DNA of 64,000 bases, from contig NC_060238.1 in the NCBI RefSeq assembly GCF_021155775.2, positions 18,824,542-18,888,541 of the forward strand. The letters run 5' to 3'. Source of the stretch: Neodiprion pinetum (Eukaryota > Arthropoda > Insecta > Hymenoptera > Diprionidae). A model generated the notes under the pieces. The model was not told the origin of the DNA, did no database searches, and saw nothing but the letters and a program-made list of their open reading frames with translations. Below are positions 41,804 through 53,335 of the stretch, one piece after another. Both the position numbers and the translations under genes were made by a program. Position 1 is the stretch's first letter. Each line of letters starts with the position of its first letter.

Positions 41804-43248
41804 ATGGCAGAGCCAGTTCATGAAGTGCGAATAATCGAGGAGTTATTTTCGTCAGAGAATTCCGATGATGAAGAAGATATTTTATTATTGCGGAATATCG
41901 CCAATAGAAGACGAAAAATTCCGCGCATCCAAAATTACATCGCTGACGTTGTTAACCACTATAACGATAAACAAGTACGTACATAACCTCACAATATCTT
42001 TATTTATTGAACTATTGAATTCCAAGGAAGTTGGATGCTTGAACTACAATTGTTTTCTTTTTTACAGTTCAAAAGTCATTTCAGAGTGTCGCGAGAAACT
42101 TGCAATTATTTAATAGCTTTATTCGAACAGAGCGAACATTATCCCAAAGGACCACCTTTCGGTGGTGTGAGAATAAAAACTGCTGAAGAGTACGTTCTAT
42201 GTTATTTATGGTGAGTGATAATTAATGATACTTTGTTTTTTGTTTTGCGATGACTTATTAATTTTTTTGACTTAATAGGTTTGCAGGTAACAAATCTGTT
42301 TACCGCATTGTAGCTCAACTCTTTGGTTTGAGTTTGTCAACAGCGCACGCAATGATAGAAAGTGTAACGACTTATTTAACAGATGAATTGGGTCCACTGG
42401 TTATCAGATTTCCTCGTACCTTGCAGGAGAAACAAGACATTTGTGAGGAATTTGAGGAGGTAAGGTAGCGAATATTTGACTAACATGTTAAAACACATCT
42501 CCTCTGCATTGGTCTGAAATATTCTGGAAAATTTTTTCCAGATTCTAGGGAATATTTTCACCCAGGTATAATTAGGGGCAGCAACGAGAACGAGTTTCAC
42601 AATACATATAAATTTCAGATTGCAGGATATCCAGGAGTATGCGGATGCATTGATGGTACGTTTATAAACATCCGTACACCCGCACATAAAATTAAGTCGA
42701 CCTACGTTAATCGTCACGATACAACGGCATTGACTTTGCAAGGAATATGCGATGCGAAGAAGAAGTTCCTTGATGTGTTTACTGGAATACCAGGAAAAAT
42801 TCATGACGCGAGAGTATTTACTTTGTCATTTATTCGCCCTACCGTGCTATCAATGGGCCCAGATTTTCATATACTCGGAGATTCTGCTTATCCTATATGT
42901 GAAAATCTGATGACACCGATCCGGGATTACGGAAATTTAACAGATGAACAAAGAGAATATAACAGGCGATTCTGTTCAACAAGAGTTTTAATCGAAAATG
43001 CTTTCGGGCTTTTAAAGCAAAGATTCAGGCAACTAATAAGAACAGATATGTGGGGTGTTTTAAAGACATCGAAATTTATACTATCATGCTGCGTGATGCA
43101 TAATTTATGTATCGAAAGAAACGACTTCTTGGATGGAATTGAACATTACATGGCAGAACCTGAGCCTGAAGCAGAGTTTATTATAAACGATGAAGCTCGG
43201 CGTTTAGGTGTATTGAAACGCAATTTTCTGTCCAGGCAATTCATGTAA
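41804..43248 (+). CDS. PIF/Harbinger transposase (HARBI1-like), intact
   Basis: Four exons, 41804-41974, 42068-42210, 42279-42459 and 42619-43248, all have GT-AG borders and consistent phase, giving 374 residues. The start ATG lies about 170 bases inside the left end. The N-terminal part is acidic. A helix-turn-helix-like region (SVYRIVAQLFGLSLSTAHAMI) follows. The DDE nuclease has Asp in CGCIDGTFINI, Asp in ILGDSAYP and Glu in VLIENAFGLLKQRF. The transposase cuts the element out and inserts it at three-base targets. It normally needs the Myb-like partner, here encoded at 44083-45121, for nuclear import and end recognition. Confidence 0.92.
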
Positions 43249-43970
43249 ATATAGAAGCACTGCGATTTGTAACGTACATCATTTGTCAATTTATAAGATT
43301 TGTAAAAAATAATTACTGTAATGTCTGATATGCTGCATAAAATATTCACCTACCGAAAATGTTGAGGTCTAGATCATTAAAGATGAAAAATTATTAAAAT
43401 TGATGGTTGAAAAATTATGATGTGGAGTTAATTAACAGAAATAAAAATACATTTTATAAAACCTTGTCGTTGCTTATATTTTTTGACTAAAAAATTAACC
43501 TTATCAAACATTATAACGAATGATAAGAAAACATCACAAACAAATATCACAGGATACATTATCACAACATTGACGTGACATGATACCGATAAATAATCTC
43601 ACTGGTTTGATTATTCTAACCTGAAGTAAGTTTGTCGTGCAACAAAGCTCGGTTCGAATATTTGTCGGGGCCACATCTCTTAATGTTCAAAATCAAAATA
43701 CCGCAAACAAGTATCACTGCAATTCCTGCAATTTAATTTGAGCTTGGCCCTTTTTTGGATATTTTTTAAAGTGAGAATTGATAATGTATCCAGTGATATT
43801 TGTTTGTGATACTTTGGATGAGACTTATTTTAACAGGTTGGGAGTAAATATCACATTTTTTAAGTTTGAACTAATAATATAACAAATAAATTTGAAGGAT
43901 ATAACAAAAAAATATAATATTAATGTGATGATCATACGTAATATTATAATAGCTAATTCGACTGGTTGCA
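43249..43970. other. Spacer between the two Harbinger genes
   Basis: Non-coding and AT-rich, holding the 3' untranslated regions of the convergent genes; AATAAA-like sequences are present near 43440. Confidence 0.45.
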
Positions 43971-44060
43971 CTGGTGCACACAGAGTATATTATCATATTT
44001 TTCAAAAGTCTATGGCAGAAAAGGATGAAACTGCACTTGGTGCACGCCAGTGCAACCAGT
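43971..44060. repeat. Short inverted repeat, MITE-like
   Basis: Arms ACTGGTTGCACTGGTGCAC (43971-43989) and TGCACGCCAGTGCAACCAGT (44041-44060) are nearly complementary around a 50-base centre. It lies just downstream of the stop codon of the minus-strand Myb gene. Confidence 0.55.
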
Positions 44061-44082
44061 TAATTTTCTATAAATATCAGTT

Positions 44083-45121
44083 TTATTCACTTTGCTTCTT
44101 CAGACAATATTCCGTGAAGATTTTCATTTTCTCTTGATGCCGACGTTCTTTGTTTTCTTCTTTTTTTTCTTGCAATTCAACATACATAGCGAGCAGAGGA
44201 TCTTGTTTTTTTTTTTTAGTTCCACCTCTTGCAGCATCTTCTTTTCGTTTTTGTTTCAATACGCGGGTGTTACCCACAGACACAAGAACTTCAGGCTGAA
44301 CACTGTCGTCTATACTTCTGATGTTGTCCATTTCCTGCTGGTACGGCACAACCTTCGCGTCGTTGCCTGACTGCTTGTTATGAGTAACAGCTAAACCTTT
44401 ACGATTCCTTACAGTTTTAAATCGTGACTCGCATTGTTGACCATTTACATATTTACTGAAGGTTGTTGAAATGTCAACCGCAATGTGTTCCCACATCTTT
44501 TTTTTTGTTTTGAACTTTTTGAATGGTCCAACGTGGTTCAAGTTTTCGGCGTACAGATCGAGCATCATTTTGGTATCATGGTCATCCCACTTCACAGTAG
44601 CATTGGAGCTATTGAACATTGGCAGCAATACATGCGAAACAGTCCGAATAGCAGTCGTGCTGCCAGATGCTTGTATACTAACGTCACGTTCTAGGTTATC
44701 CCCGGAAGTATCAACTGTTTTGGACGAGCAATTTTCTTTATCTATAAAAAAACGACTGTCATTCATGTATTTGTCATCGTTATAAGGTAAAAATTTTTTT
44801 ACAGTTTTCCAAAAACTCACCGTGCAAGTTCTTAGGCAGTTCAATACCCAGGCTTGACAGAAAACTTTTGGGAACATATGAGATGTTTTTTGTACCTATG
44901 GGCAAGAATAAATGAGTGTAATGGTCATGAATTGCATTGATAAATTTATCATTTTATAGTATTCTGCAAATTTCATAAAAAGAAATACATTTTTGTACCC
45001 TCTTACCATTTATCATAACCTCGCATAACACGCCGGCATCTGTTTCAATACCTGCCTCGTCGTCATCTAACACAATCCTCCTGAACACAAATGGAAGTTT
45101 CTTTTTTTTTTGTTCGCTCAT
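44083..45121 (-). CDS. Harbinger Myb/SANT-like accessory protein
   Basis: Three exons on the minus strand, 45121-45007, 44895-44821 and 44741-44083, have GT-AG borders and matching phases, giving 282 residues. The N-terminus is MSEQKKKK. The centre carries a trihelix Myb/SANT-like domain: VKWDDHDTKMMLDLY, FKTKKKMWEHIA, QQCESRFKTV. The C-terminus is a Lys/Arg-rich nuclear-localisation-like stretch (GGTKKKKQD) and a coiled coil (ELQEKKEENKERRHQEKMK). In PIF/Harbinger elements this second protein binds the ends and carries the transposase to the nucleus. No disabling change is seen. Convergence with the transposase gene is common in the superfamily. Confidence 0.85.
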
Positions 45122-45339
45122 GTTGTGTTATTTTTATTGGATATCCACTGTTAATTTTGATGTACAGTATCAATATCAAATTCTTATGAAAAACAGAAAA
45201 ATATGATGCTTGAGATAACAAAATGGCCGTATGTAAGACATATACGTAATATGTAAGACCGTGGCGAGATCGCTCCGAGATCGCTCGGACAGAATTCCAA
45301 GAGTGGGGGAACTGCTCTCAGGCCGGTATTCATAGTCAG

Positions 45340-45560
45340 TGCTTAAGACCGGACTCGAATAAGACGGTCTTATACGAGGCCTTAAGATGGCGTTTGGTTC
45401 CATAGACGTCAAACAAGACGGTCTTGAGACGCGGCAAATAAGACGGTCTTCATCAAGTCGGTCTTATTCGAAGCGTGCTTACAAGGTTGCATAGTCCAGT
45501 CTTATTTGAAATAAGCATGGTCTTGAGCACGCAACGTTTCATAGTCAATTAACGCAGTCT
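45340..45560. repeat. Left array of AAGACGGTCTT-like motifs
   Basis: At least four copies or near copies of the near-palindrome AAGACGGTCTT, with half sites such as GTCTTATT, lie in the first 220 bases of the nested element. Confidence 0.75.
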
Positions 45561-45863
45561 TATTTACGTATCTTGATCAAGTCGAGTTCGGACTGCACTT
45601 AAGCAAATGCTTGTTGCCTAAATATTACTCAATTGTTCTGATGCGTACGAAATTGATAATTACGAATTGTTTGGAAAATATTATATTCGAACAATATAAA
45701 TTAACAGGAATAGATTGTGAAGGAATGTTTGGGAAAGTGCAGCTGGGACGGGATTATTTACTGTAAAAGGGTAGCAACGGAAACTTGCAATTGAAATAGA
45801 GGTTATGAGAGCATTCGCTTTGAAAAATTTGTGAAGTGAAGTGAATAGTGAAATTCTATTGAC

Positions 45864-47337
45864 ATGGCGAATATGCAAGATATGTTTAATTTCTACGATC
45901 AGATCGAAGAAATGAATAATATGATTGAGGTGGTTGCAATGGTCAACGTTGGGCCGAATGACGAAGACGAGGGTGAAGTACAGTGAGCTCCGAAGAGATA
46001 AATCAGAGATGGTCAAAACCCGTTCGAGTTTTATTCCGAGCAGGAGTTCAAACGGCGATTCCGATTTTCAAAGGATGGTATTATGTACGGAATACTACCT
46101 AGAATTGAAGCTGCCTTAGTCAGTGCCAATAATCGTGGTCTACCAATTCCACCTGTCATGCAATTATTAATATGTCTACGATTTTACGCTACCGCTAGCT
46201 TTCAAGTAAGGATCATTGTGATTATAATTCCTGACATTCTACTGAAAATATAAAGTGATTTCATTGCTTCCTGTGATCATGGAATAAATGATTGCTAATA
46301 CATTTTGTACTGTACAGCTCGTCAACGGAGATCTGATGACTATATCGCAGTCTACAGTATCGAGGATAATACACAGAGTATCGGCTCAAATTGCATCATT
46401 GATTCACGCAATTATCAAATTTCCTAGTACGGAAGCTGCTATGATCGCAAACAGAGATCTATTCAGACAACTTGGTGCACGCAGGGAGGGTATCGGTTTA
46501 CCTGGCGTTGATGGCGCTATCGACTGCACTCACATTCGATTATGTCATACGAAATTTGCAGACCTGCAGGAGGTTTATAGGAATCGTAAGGGATATTTTT
46601 CCCTCAATGTACAGGTATGTCGCGTTGGTGATAACCGTTTACAAATACCATAAGTTGCAATTAATTTTATCTAGGATACAAATAAACAATACTATTCTAT
46701 GAAAATCGGTACTTTTAATTTAAATGATACCACAGGCAGTTGTCGGACCCAATATGGAATTCTTGGATGTGGTTCCGGAATGGCCTGGAAGTAACCATGA
46801 CAGTCGAATATTCCAAAATTCACGAATTTACATGCGGTATCATGAGAGACAACTTACTGGAACCCTGGTTGGAGATGCCGGCTATCCGTGCTTGCCATTT
46901 CTGCTGACTCCACTGGCAAATCCAATTACAGATGCTCAACAAAGGTAAGATAAAGATTATCGCATTACTTTAGATTTCGATAAGTAGTCATAAAATTGAC
47001 AAAGTATACATGTGTGAATTAACCAAGTCGGTATCTTGATAGGTATAACAACGTACAAAGCAGAACAAGGCAAATTGTTGAAAGAACATTTGGAGTTTGG
47101 AAGCGACGTTTTCCTTGCCTATCCCGAGGTTTGGGAACCAAATTGTTGTGCTCTACCACAATTGTTGTAGCTTGTGCCGTACTACACAATTTATCACTAA
47201 CATTGGATAATGCTCTTCCGGAAGATAATCGCATCGAGGAAGAAGAAGCGGATGAATTGCCACCTCAAGCACCGCATTGGCAGCCTGGAGAGGGTTTTGC
47301 AATACGCGAAGCTCTAATCGAACGGTTATTAATTTAA
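45864..47337 (+). pseudogene. Nested Harbinger transposase, damaged first exon
   Basis: Exons are about 45864-46205, 46318-46614, 46736-46944 and 47043-47337, with good GT-AG borders. Exon 1 starts at ATG 45864 but has a TGA near 45983 and a frame change before it reads sensibly again (PFEFYSEQEFKRRFRFS). Exons 2-4 are open and hold the DDE residues: Asp in GAIDCTHIRL, Asp in LVGDAGYP, Glu in IVERTFGVWKRRF. The protein is HARBI1-like but clearly different from the outer element's transposase. With exon 1 broken and no Myb partner, this copy would need help from another element to move. Confidence 0.88.
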
Positions 47338-48059
47338 TCAAAATATATGTATATCAAGTTAATTTAATTGTAAAGACTAATTGATTTTAGAATGAATATA
47401 CTCCAAATATTTAATAAAATTGAATTTAATCTGCACAAACAGTTAACATTAGAATACATATTTTACTCATAACTTATCATTGGTTCTCATTTTATTTTTA
47501 AACCCCTCACTTACTCATGAAAATACTGATATGTACGTAATTGTACTAAGCGTCAGTCTTATAGTTACGATAATACTTATGAAAATTTGTCTACGTAAAA
47601 ATATTCAATACATTATAAATACAGCCAGTAAATAGAACTAAAGTTGCTCTTTTGAACTTTGAAGATCAAAGGTTGTCCCTTTCACGCGCATTTTTTTGCA
47701 AGTCTGCACCGGGATTCCTTTTAACATATCAATACAATTTATTTATCAATAACCGGTATAGAGATTTACATAATGATATAGGTTAAAATATGTGTATATA
47801 AAAATTATATACACATAAACATACAATATAAAATTCTTTTTCTTCTTCTTCGTTTTATAGCTATACACCCACTACAAAAAATTGTACGCGATTTGTTCCC
47901 GTTTTTTAGTTCCACTACGTGGCGCTAACGTTGTTGTGTTCATAAACTATAAAAATACTCAAGAGCTGCATGCCTATACGAATATCTTGCACAGGCTGAG
48001 AAATAAAATCCGAGCATCTTATTGGGGGATACATCGGAAATATTCCGAACATAACCGAA
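47338..48059. other. 3' flank of the nested transposase, no gene seen
   Basis: Non-coding; AATAAAA near 47410 is a possible poly(A) signal. Confidence 0.45.
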
Positions 48060-48246
48060 CGTCGAATAAGACCGTCTCAAGCTCAGTCTTCGTCAAGACG
48101 GTCTTGAATGAAATAAGCTAGCGCTTGAGACCAAATTCTTGACGAAGACCGTCTTGTTTTCCGACTATGAATACATAGCATCTCAAGACGGTCTTGAACG
48201 AATAAGACGATCTTCACCAAGACGGTCTTAAGCACCGCCTTGAGAC
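48060..48246. repeat. Right array of AAGACGGTCTT-like motifs
   Basis: About six copies or near copies in both orientations lie within 190 bases of the right end of the nested element. Confidence 0.75.
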
Positions 48247-48315
48247 CTGACTATGAATACGGGCCTCAGAGCGTTCTGAGAGGGGATCTGGAGTGTTCAC
48301 TCGAAAACGCTATGA

Positions 48316-51300
48316 GTTAGCAGTGTCGTCTTTGCATACCAACAGCTTACCCAACTGAGTTGCGTGACGCAGAGGGCGCCACTTGGCTATGAATTTATCC
48401 AAGGTCCCTAGATTACACAGGACCAGACACGCATGTTCCAGTTTTTCTCACTATAACGTGCGCAAAAATTTTCTATGCGCGTTCGCCCAAAAAATATCAA
48501 ACTTACATTACCGTATCAACCAGTTTTGACTAATCTTGCTCAATTTTTTGAGGTTAAGCATTAACGAGTTGCACCCTTAGTGTCCTGACGTTCACAAAAT
48601 AAATAGAAGCACGTATATATTTTGAGGATAATCATTGTGACAGGTCAGGAATCAGAACCACCCGGGTGCTTTCTATTTAGAGCACAGCGTGACATAGTGT
48701 ACAAATTTCTATTGTAAGCGGCCAATCCAGGCAGAGGAATCGACCAGAAATGCTTACACTCTCGAACAAATCTTAAATATATATAATTTATTGTGACCTT
48801 TTATAATTCAAATATAATCATTATCTTTATTTACAATTTCAAATTTCTGTGTTAAACCCATTTTTATTTTTATTTTAATCCTTACCCGAAATTGAAGATC
48901 AAATCCGTCACTGTTACTGTGTCCAGCACGGTGGAACACCTTGGCAGTAAATGACCAGTAAATAGTACCAACCGGTAGTTAGAAAATTCAAAATATACTA
49001 TTACCGGACTGCCACAGTTCCCTGGCAGAATACACCCAAAGTTAGAAACCTTTTCCTGATGCAAAGGATGGGAGACATAGTCGAAGTTAATCAAAGGATG
49101 GCAATGTGTAGTTATTCCTATATGTACATACCTTATGTGATTTCTGTACATATGTTTAATACTTAACTCGTACCGTTAACTGAATATAATAATATGTATC
49201 TTCAGTCAACGCTCATATCTTCATTTCAAAAGAAGCAGCTGACATATAAAAATAATTTCTTAACTGACGTTAGATTTCCGTGATTTTTAAAAAATGCAGT
49301 TTGTTTGCAGCGGAAAATCCAGGTCTTTCTACATAAAAAATACTACTTGCAAATATTTTTTGGATACTAGGTAAGACTCGACTGATACTAATGTTTCAAT
49401 CCATGCTCTAACAAACCCCGATGAATCTCGGACAATCATTATCACAGGAGCAATTTAAAAAAATTTAAAGATGATCAAGGTTCCTTTTTTCAACTTCTAC
49501 TCATATTACCTGGTTAGATTGCGATTCTGCCCGCTGACCCCCAAACACGATATTGATCAGAAATTGATTATCAATTGGCCCAGATTATAATTACTCATAT
49601 CTGTCCACTTTATATATTATACATTTGTGACAGCGCCCGTGTTGATGATTATGAATTTCGAATTTGAGAATATGTATTCCCGACAAAGTCGATACTATTT
49701 CATCCGGAATTTCAGTACTTTTTCGGTAACCCCTAATAATAATATTATCCAAAAAATACAATTATGTAATAATACTATGTGTAGGATATTGGAAACGAGT
49801 GACTGATATCACCTAAAAATGGATTTTCCGGATTCTTGATAATCAAATTCTCATCAATCATCTCTGTCATAAAAAATACAGATGAAAGGTTGTAGGACCT
49901 TTCGGAAGCTTCAAAAATGTTCCTGCTTCCAACAATACATTGGTGTTTTCTGAGACAAACTTCTATCGAAGTATTTCTATCGATTTCCGCAAACAGCATT
50001 TACAAATTTTGCAGACTCAAGTAGAAGATAAATTTCACCAAGTGAGAAGAAGATATCGTTGAAATGGTAATGAATTACATTATACATGTTAAAATTACAA
50101 GGAACTTATTGAAAATTCATGTAATTGCTTCGTAATCATCCAATAAATATGCATCGTTGATGAGTTATTGGAACAGCATCGGATTCCGGTGGTGAGCTGA
50201 TTGTCCGTTCTGCAAAAATATACATAGGTCCGTTAAATTCCAAGCGATACTTGTCCTGCGAAGATCGCCATCCAACAATGATGCGTAAAACGTTTAGTTA
50301 TTCGTGCATGATTTTTTTCGTTTTACGAATTTATTCTCTGGAAGTCTGTCCTTCACAGCTTCCTTGGCAAGTATCTGCGAGGTATAAAAGAAATGTTTAC
50401 AGTATACGCTTGTTACGTATTATCTTATGTAGTACGACGTTTGTACACACTATTTTATTCAGAATTATATTGCAAGTAGCAATAATTCAATAATCACCAG
50501 TTGAAAATTTGTCATATCTTTTATTCCAACTGATTTGTGATTTGCGCTATTGACGGATCACTTCCTTTCTGTCGAAAGTAATAAATTCATATGTATATTG
50601 CGACAAAATATTTCTCTTGTGGTTTGTAATTGAGTCTGAAATCAATTAATAATATTATGAAATGCAAGTTATCATATTACTTGCCTTTCTTTTGATGTAT
50701 GTGAATGTAATGATCATTTGAAAAAAATATTTAACAATAGATTCAGTTGAGTAATCTAGAAATCATGCGAGTATATAAATTTGTAATCGCAATTTTTAAA
50801 TAATTTTCTACAACATAAATTCAAAAGCGAAGATGGGAGTTAATTTCTAACTGTATTCCATCTTGTCTGTACAATGGGGCTTTTAGACGGATCACCCGTA
50901 TCTCGAATGTACAAAAGTTGAACATCGTTCTTTTCGTCATGTTTAGTAGCTGGTTTTGAATGAGCTTCGTTTTTTTGTTCTTTATCGTTTTTCACGGGAG
51001 ACGCGCTCATTTGGTATGCAAATATCGTGTTTTATTGTAACAACTTGTGTCGACTGCGAAAAGTCAAGCGAGGGAAAAAGATATTGGAATTGCCCAACTC
51101 CAAATTCTCAAAGGTATATGCACCTTGTTGACTTTAATTAAGAAACGAAATCTATCGAAGCGGAAAATGTATTTACGTGGAATTCACTCTGACTAAACAA
51201 GAGAAATCCGAAGGTATTGCGATTCCAAATGCTTTACGCATTATCGAAGCATGAGTTTTATTGACAATGAGTTACATTTACGCAATAATAAAAAGTCATT

Positions 51301-52219
51301 TGAAAAACTACAATATGTTAGTATTTGTCTGGTGAAAATAAGTTCACTTATGCTCGTTTCCACACCACCGCAAGCAGTAGAGCACCCGGCGCGTTTTTTT
51401 TTACGTGGTATCCCCAGTATGCCTACTCTACGGAAAATAATAGCAAGATCGATCTTAGGTTCTTCAAAAAAAATCACAGATGACTTTTTTCATATGTTAA
51501 TTATGGTAAATTGTTTTACCCAATCAATTTGTACTCGCGTATATTCGCAGTTCGTTGAAAATTTTTCAGGTCATATAACCGGTTGACTATTTATTATCGA
51601 TGAAACGTGTATGTTTTAATTATGGATGAAAGATGGTTGTTTGAATTGTGGATGATGGGTGATTGTTTTTATCTTATAAGCGAAAGGTAATTGAGTTTGG
51701 ATGTTTGCGCACGGTTTTTTTCTTTCATATGAGGTATAAGATAACCACTAAAATGGAAAACCTGGTAAATACATAAAACAATCAATTAGACCAAGATCGA
51801 AAACACGAATCGCTCTAAGACGTTGGCATTTACCTGTTGGAAGACGACGCAGAAATCTTTGAAAAAATGGAAAAATATCTGAGTAGAATAAGCACAACCC
51901 CTAAAATATGACATAGCTCTATAATTCTACAGTGAAATACAAACCGAACATGACCTATGAGCGATTCGAGAAAAAAAACTCTGACACTAAAACGATTGCA
52001 ATAAAAGACTGTTAAACCATTAAAAAAACTACAGCTGAATGAATCTTACCATATTTTGTAATCATGATGACGCTAAACTACATCGCTAAATCTATGTATC
52101 GGTGAAAACAAGATGACTGACCCTGAACCAGATCTGAACCAAACCCGAATCAGACCTGAGCCTGAAAAATGAAACGTTATTTTTTTAGCATAGTCAGTAA
52201 AACGCAGTTACCTGGAACA
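48316..52219. other. Long non-coding stretch, nothing recognised
   Basis: AT-rich sequence with no frame resembling a known family, no tRNA and no transposon ends I could recognise. Short open frames (for example 51251-51586) have low-complexity or random-looking composition. It marks the change from the transposon-rich left part to host sequence. Confidence 0.45.
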
Positions 52220-52530
52220 AAAAAAATATAATTAGTGACATATGTCGATACAGACAAAAATACACTTAGCTGAGATAGCTAAAAAATATATAATTAACGA
52301 AAAAGAGACAAATAATTAGTTGAAACAGACAGAATATTTGATCAGCTGAAACAGACAAAAGGTTTGATTAGCATAAACATATAAAGTCTGGTCAGCTGAA
52401 ACAGACAAAAGTTTCATTAGCTGAAACATATGAAGGTTCTATTAGCTGGATCGGACAAAGGAATGATTATCTGAAATAAGTAACAGTTTCATTACCTGAA
52501 ACGGACGAAGGTAGGGTTAGCACAATCACA
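52220..52530 (+). repeat. Degenerate minisatellite
   Basis: Units of about 30-35 bases built on TGAAACAGACAAAAGGTTTG and ATTAGC recur about nine times with many changes. Confidence 0.65.
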
Positions 52531-53017
52531 TAAGTCCATACACTAACAAAAAAAAGGGTCGAGTCCAACATGATATTCGCTTTAATTGCTTTAGTTGCTT
52601 AGATTAATAATTGTATTGACAAACAAAAACTTTCCAAATTTTTTGAATCGACATCTCTTTGCGCTTTGAGTTATTAAAGTAAATATCTTGAGCGACTGAA
52701 GATTCTACAGTTATCAGTACATTTATTAAAAAATTGGTTTGGTTGCCCTGAAACAGAAAATAATAAGATCAGTTAAACGAGTGTTTCTGTACATTTCAGA
52801 TGTATTTCATGAATACTCACGCCAAGATTCTCCACTATCACTATACATTACCGAGATTTTTGTAGCAGCACGTTGAGCTCCGGCTTTCAAATGCCGCGCT
52901 TTCTCTCATAACTGAAAAGTATCAAGTCCACGCGCAAAAGGCGGCATGGAACTTGAAAACTTTATTATTCGTAAAAGAATTGACCGAAGAGCTAAAAGAT
53001 CAGCACATCGAGAGTGC

Positions 53018-53335
53018 ATAACTCTTTTATATACTGTTTGCAAAATCGACGCGTAAAAAATCGTATCCGATTCTCGTTATTAATTTAGGCGCAAAAGGCT
53101 GCGTTCACTTCTCGTGATTATGCGCAAAAAGGCGCGACAGATAAACTGTCAAAAGATTTGTACTATCTGGGACTTGTTATACACTGTTTGTAAAATCAAC
53201 GCGTAAGAAAATGTGTCCGATTCCAGTTAATAATTTACGCGCAAAATGCTGCGTCCAATTCTCGTAATTAATCTACGCGCAATAAGGCGCGACAGATTAA
53301 ACTGTCAAACAACTATTATCATCTGAGGCTTGTTC
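53018..53335 (+). repeat. Tandem duplication, unit about 155 bp
   Basis: Two diverged copies, about 53020-53165 and 53170-53335, share CTGTTTG-AAAATC-ACGCGTAA, CCGATTC, GCGCAAAA and GGCGCGACAGAT-AACTGTCAAA in the same order. Confidence 0.7.

Larger units (their letters stand above)
45321..48265 (+). mobile_element. Nested PIF/Harbinger transposon
   Basis: The ends are GGCCGGTATTCATAGTCAG at 45321-45339 and the complement of GGCCCGTATTCATAGTCAG at 48247-48265, with 18 of 19 bases matching. They are flanked by the 3-bp direct repeat TCA. It lies in the right flank of the outer Harbinger, so it inserted later. Both subterminal regions carry arrays of AAGACGGTCTT. It encodes one transposase with a damaged first exon and no Myb-like gene. 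Confidence 0.88.
41620..48312 (+). mobile_element. PIF/Harbinger transposon, outer, with a second one nested inside
   Basis: The ends are perfect 18-bp inverted repeats, TAGCGTTTTCGAGTGAAC at 41620-41637 and its complement at 48295-48312. A 3-bp direct repeat TGA flanks both ends, which is the duplication length of PIF/Harbinger. It carries the two genes expected for the superfamily, in convergent orientation: a DDE transposase (41804-43248) and a Myb/SANT-like protein (minus strand, 44083-45121). Another Harbinger (45321-48265) sits between the Myb gene and the right end. Without it the element would be about 3.7 kb. Both genes are intact. Confidence 0.88.

Noticed and set aside
44092..44785. 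Plus-strand frames opposite the Myb/SANT-like gene
   Set aside because: They are Phe-rich shadows of the Lys/Glu-rich minus-strand exon.
51251..51586. Plus-strand open frame of 111 codons
   Set aside because: No family resemblance, no splice context and random-looking composition; it lies in non-coding sequence.
52220..52530. CRISPR-like array
   Set aside because: Units are diverged, have no separate spacers, and the genome is eukaryotic.
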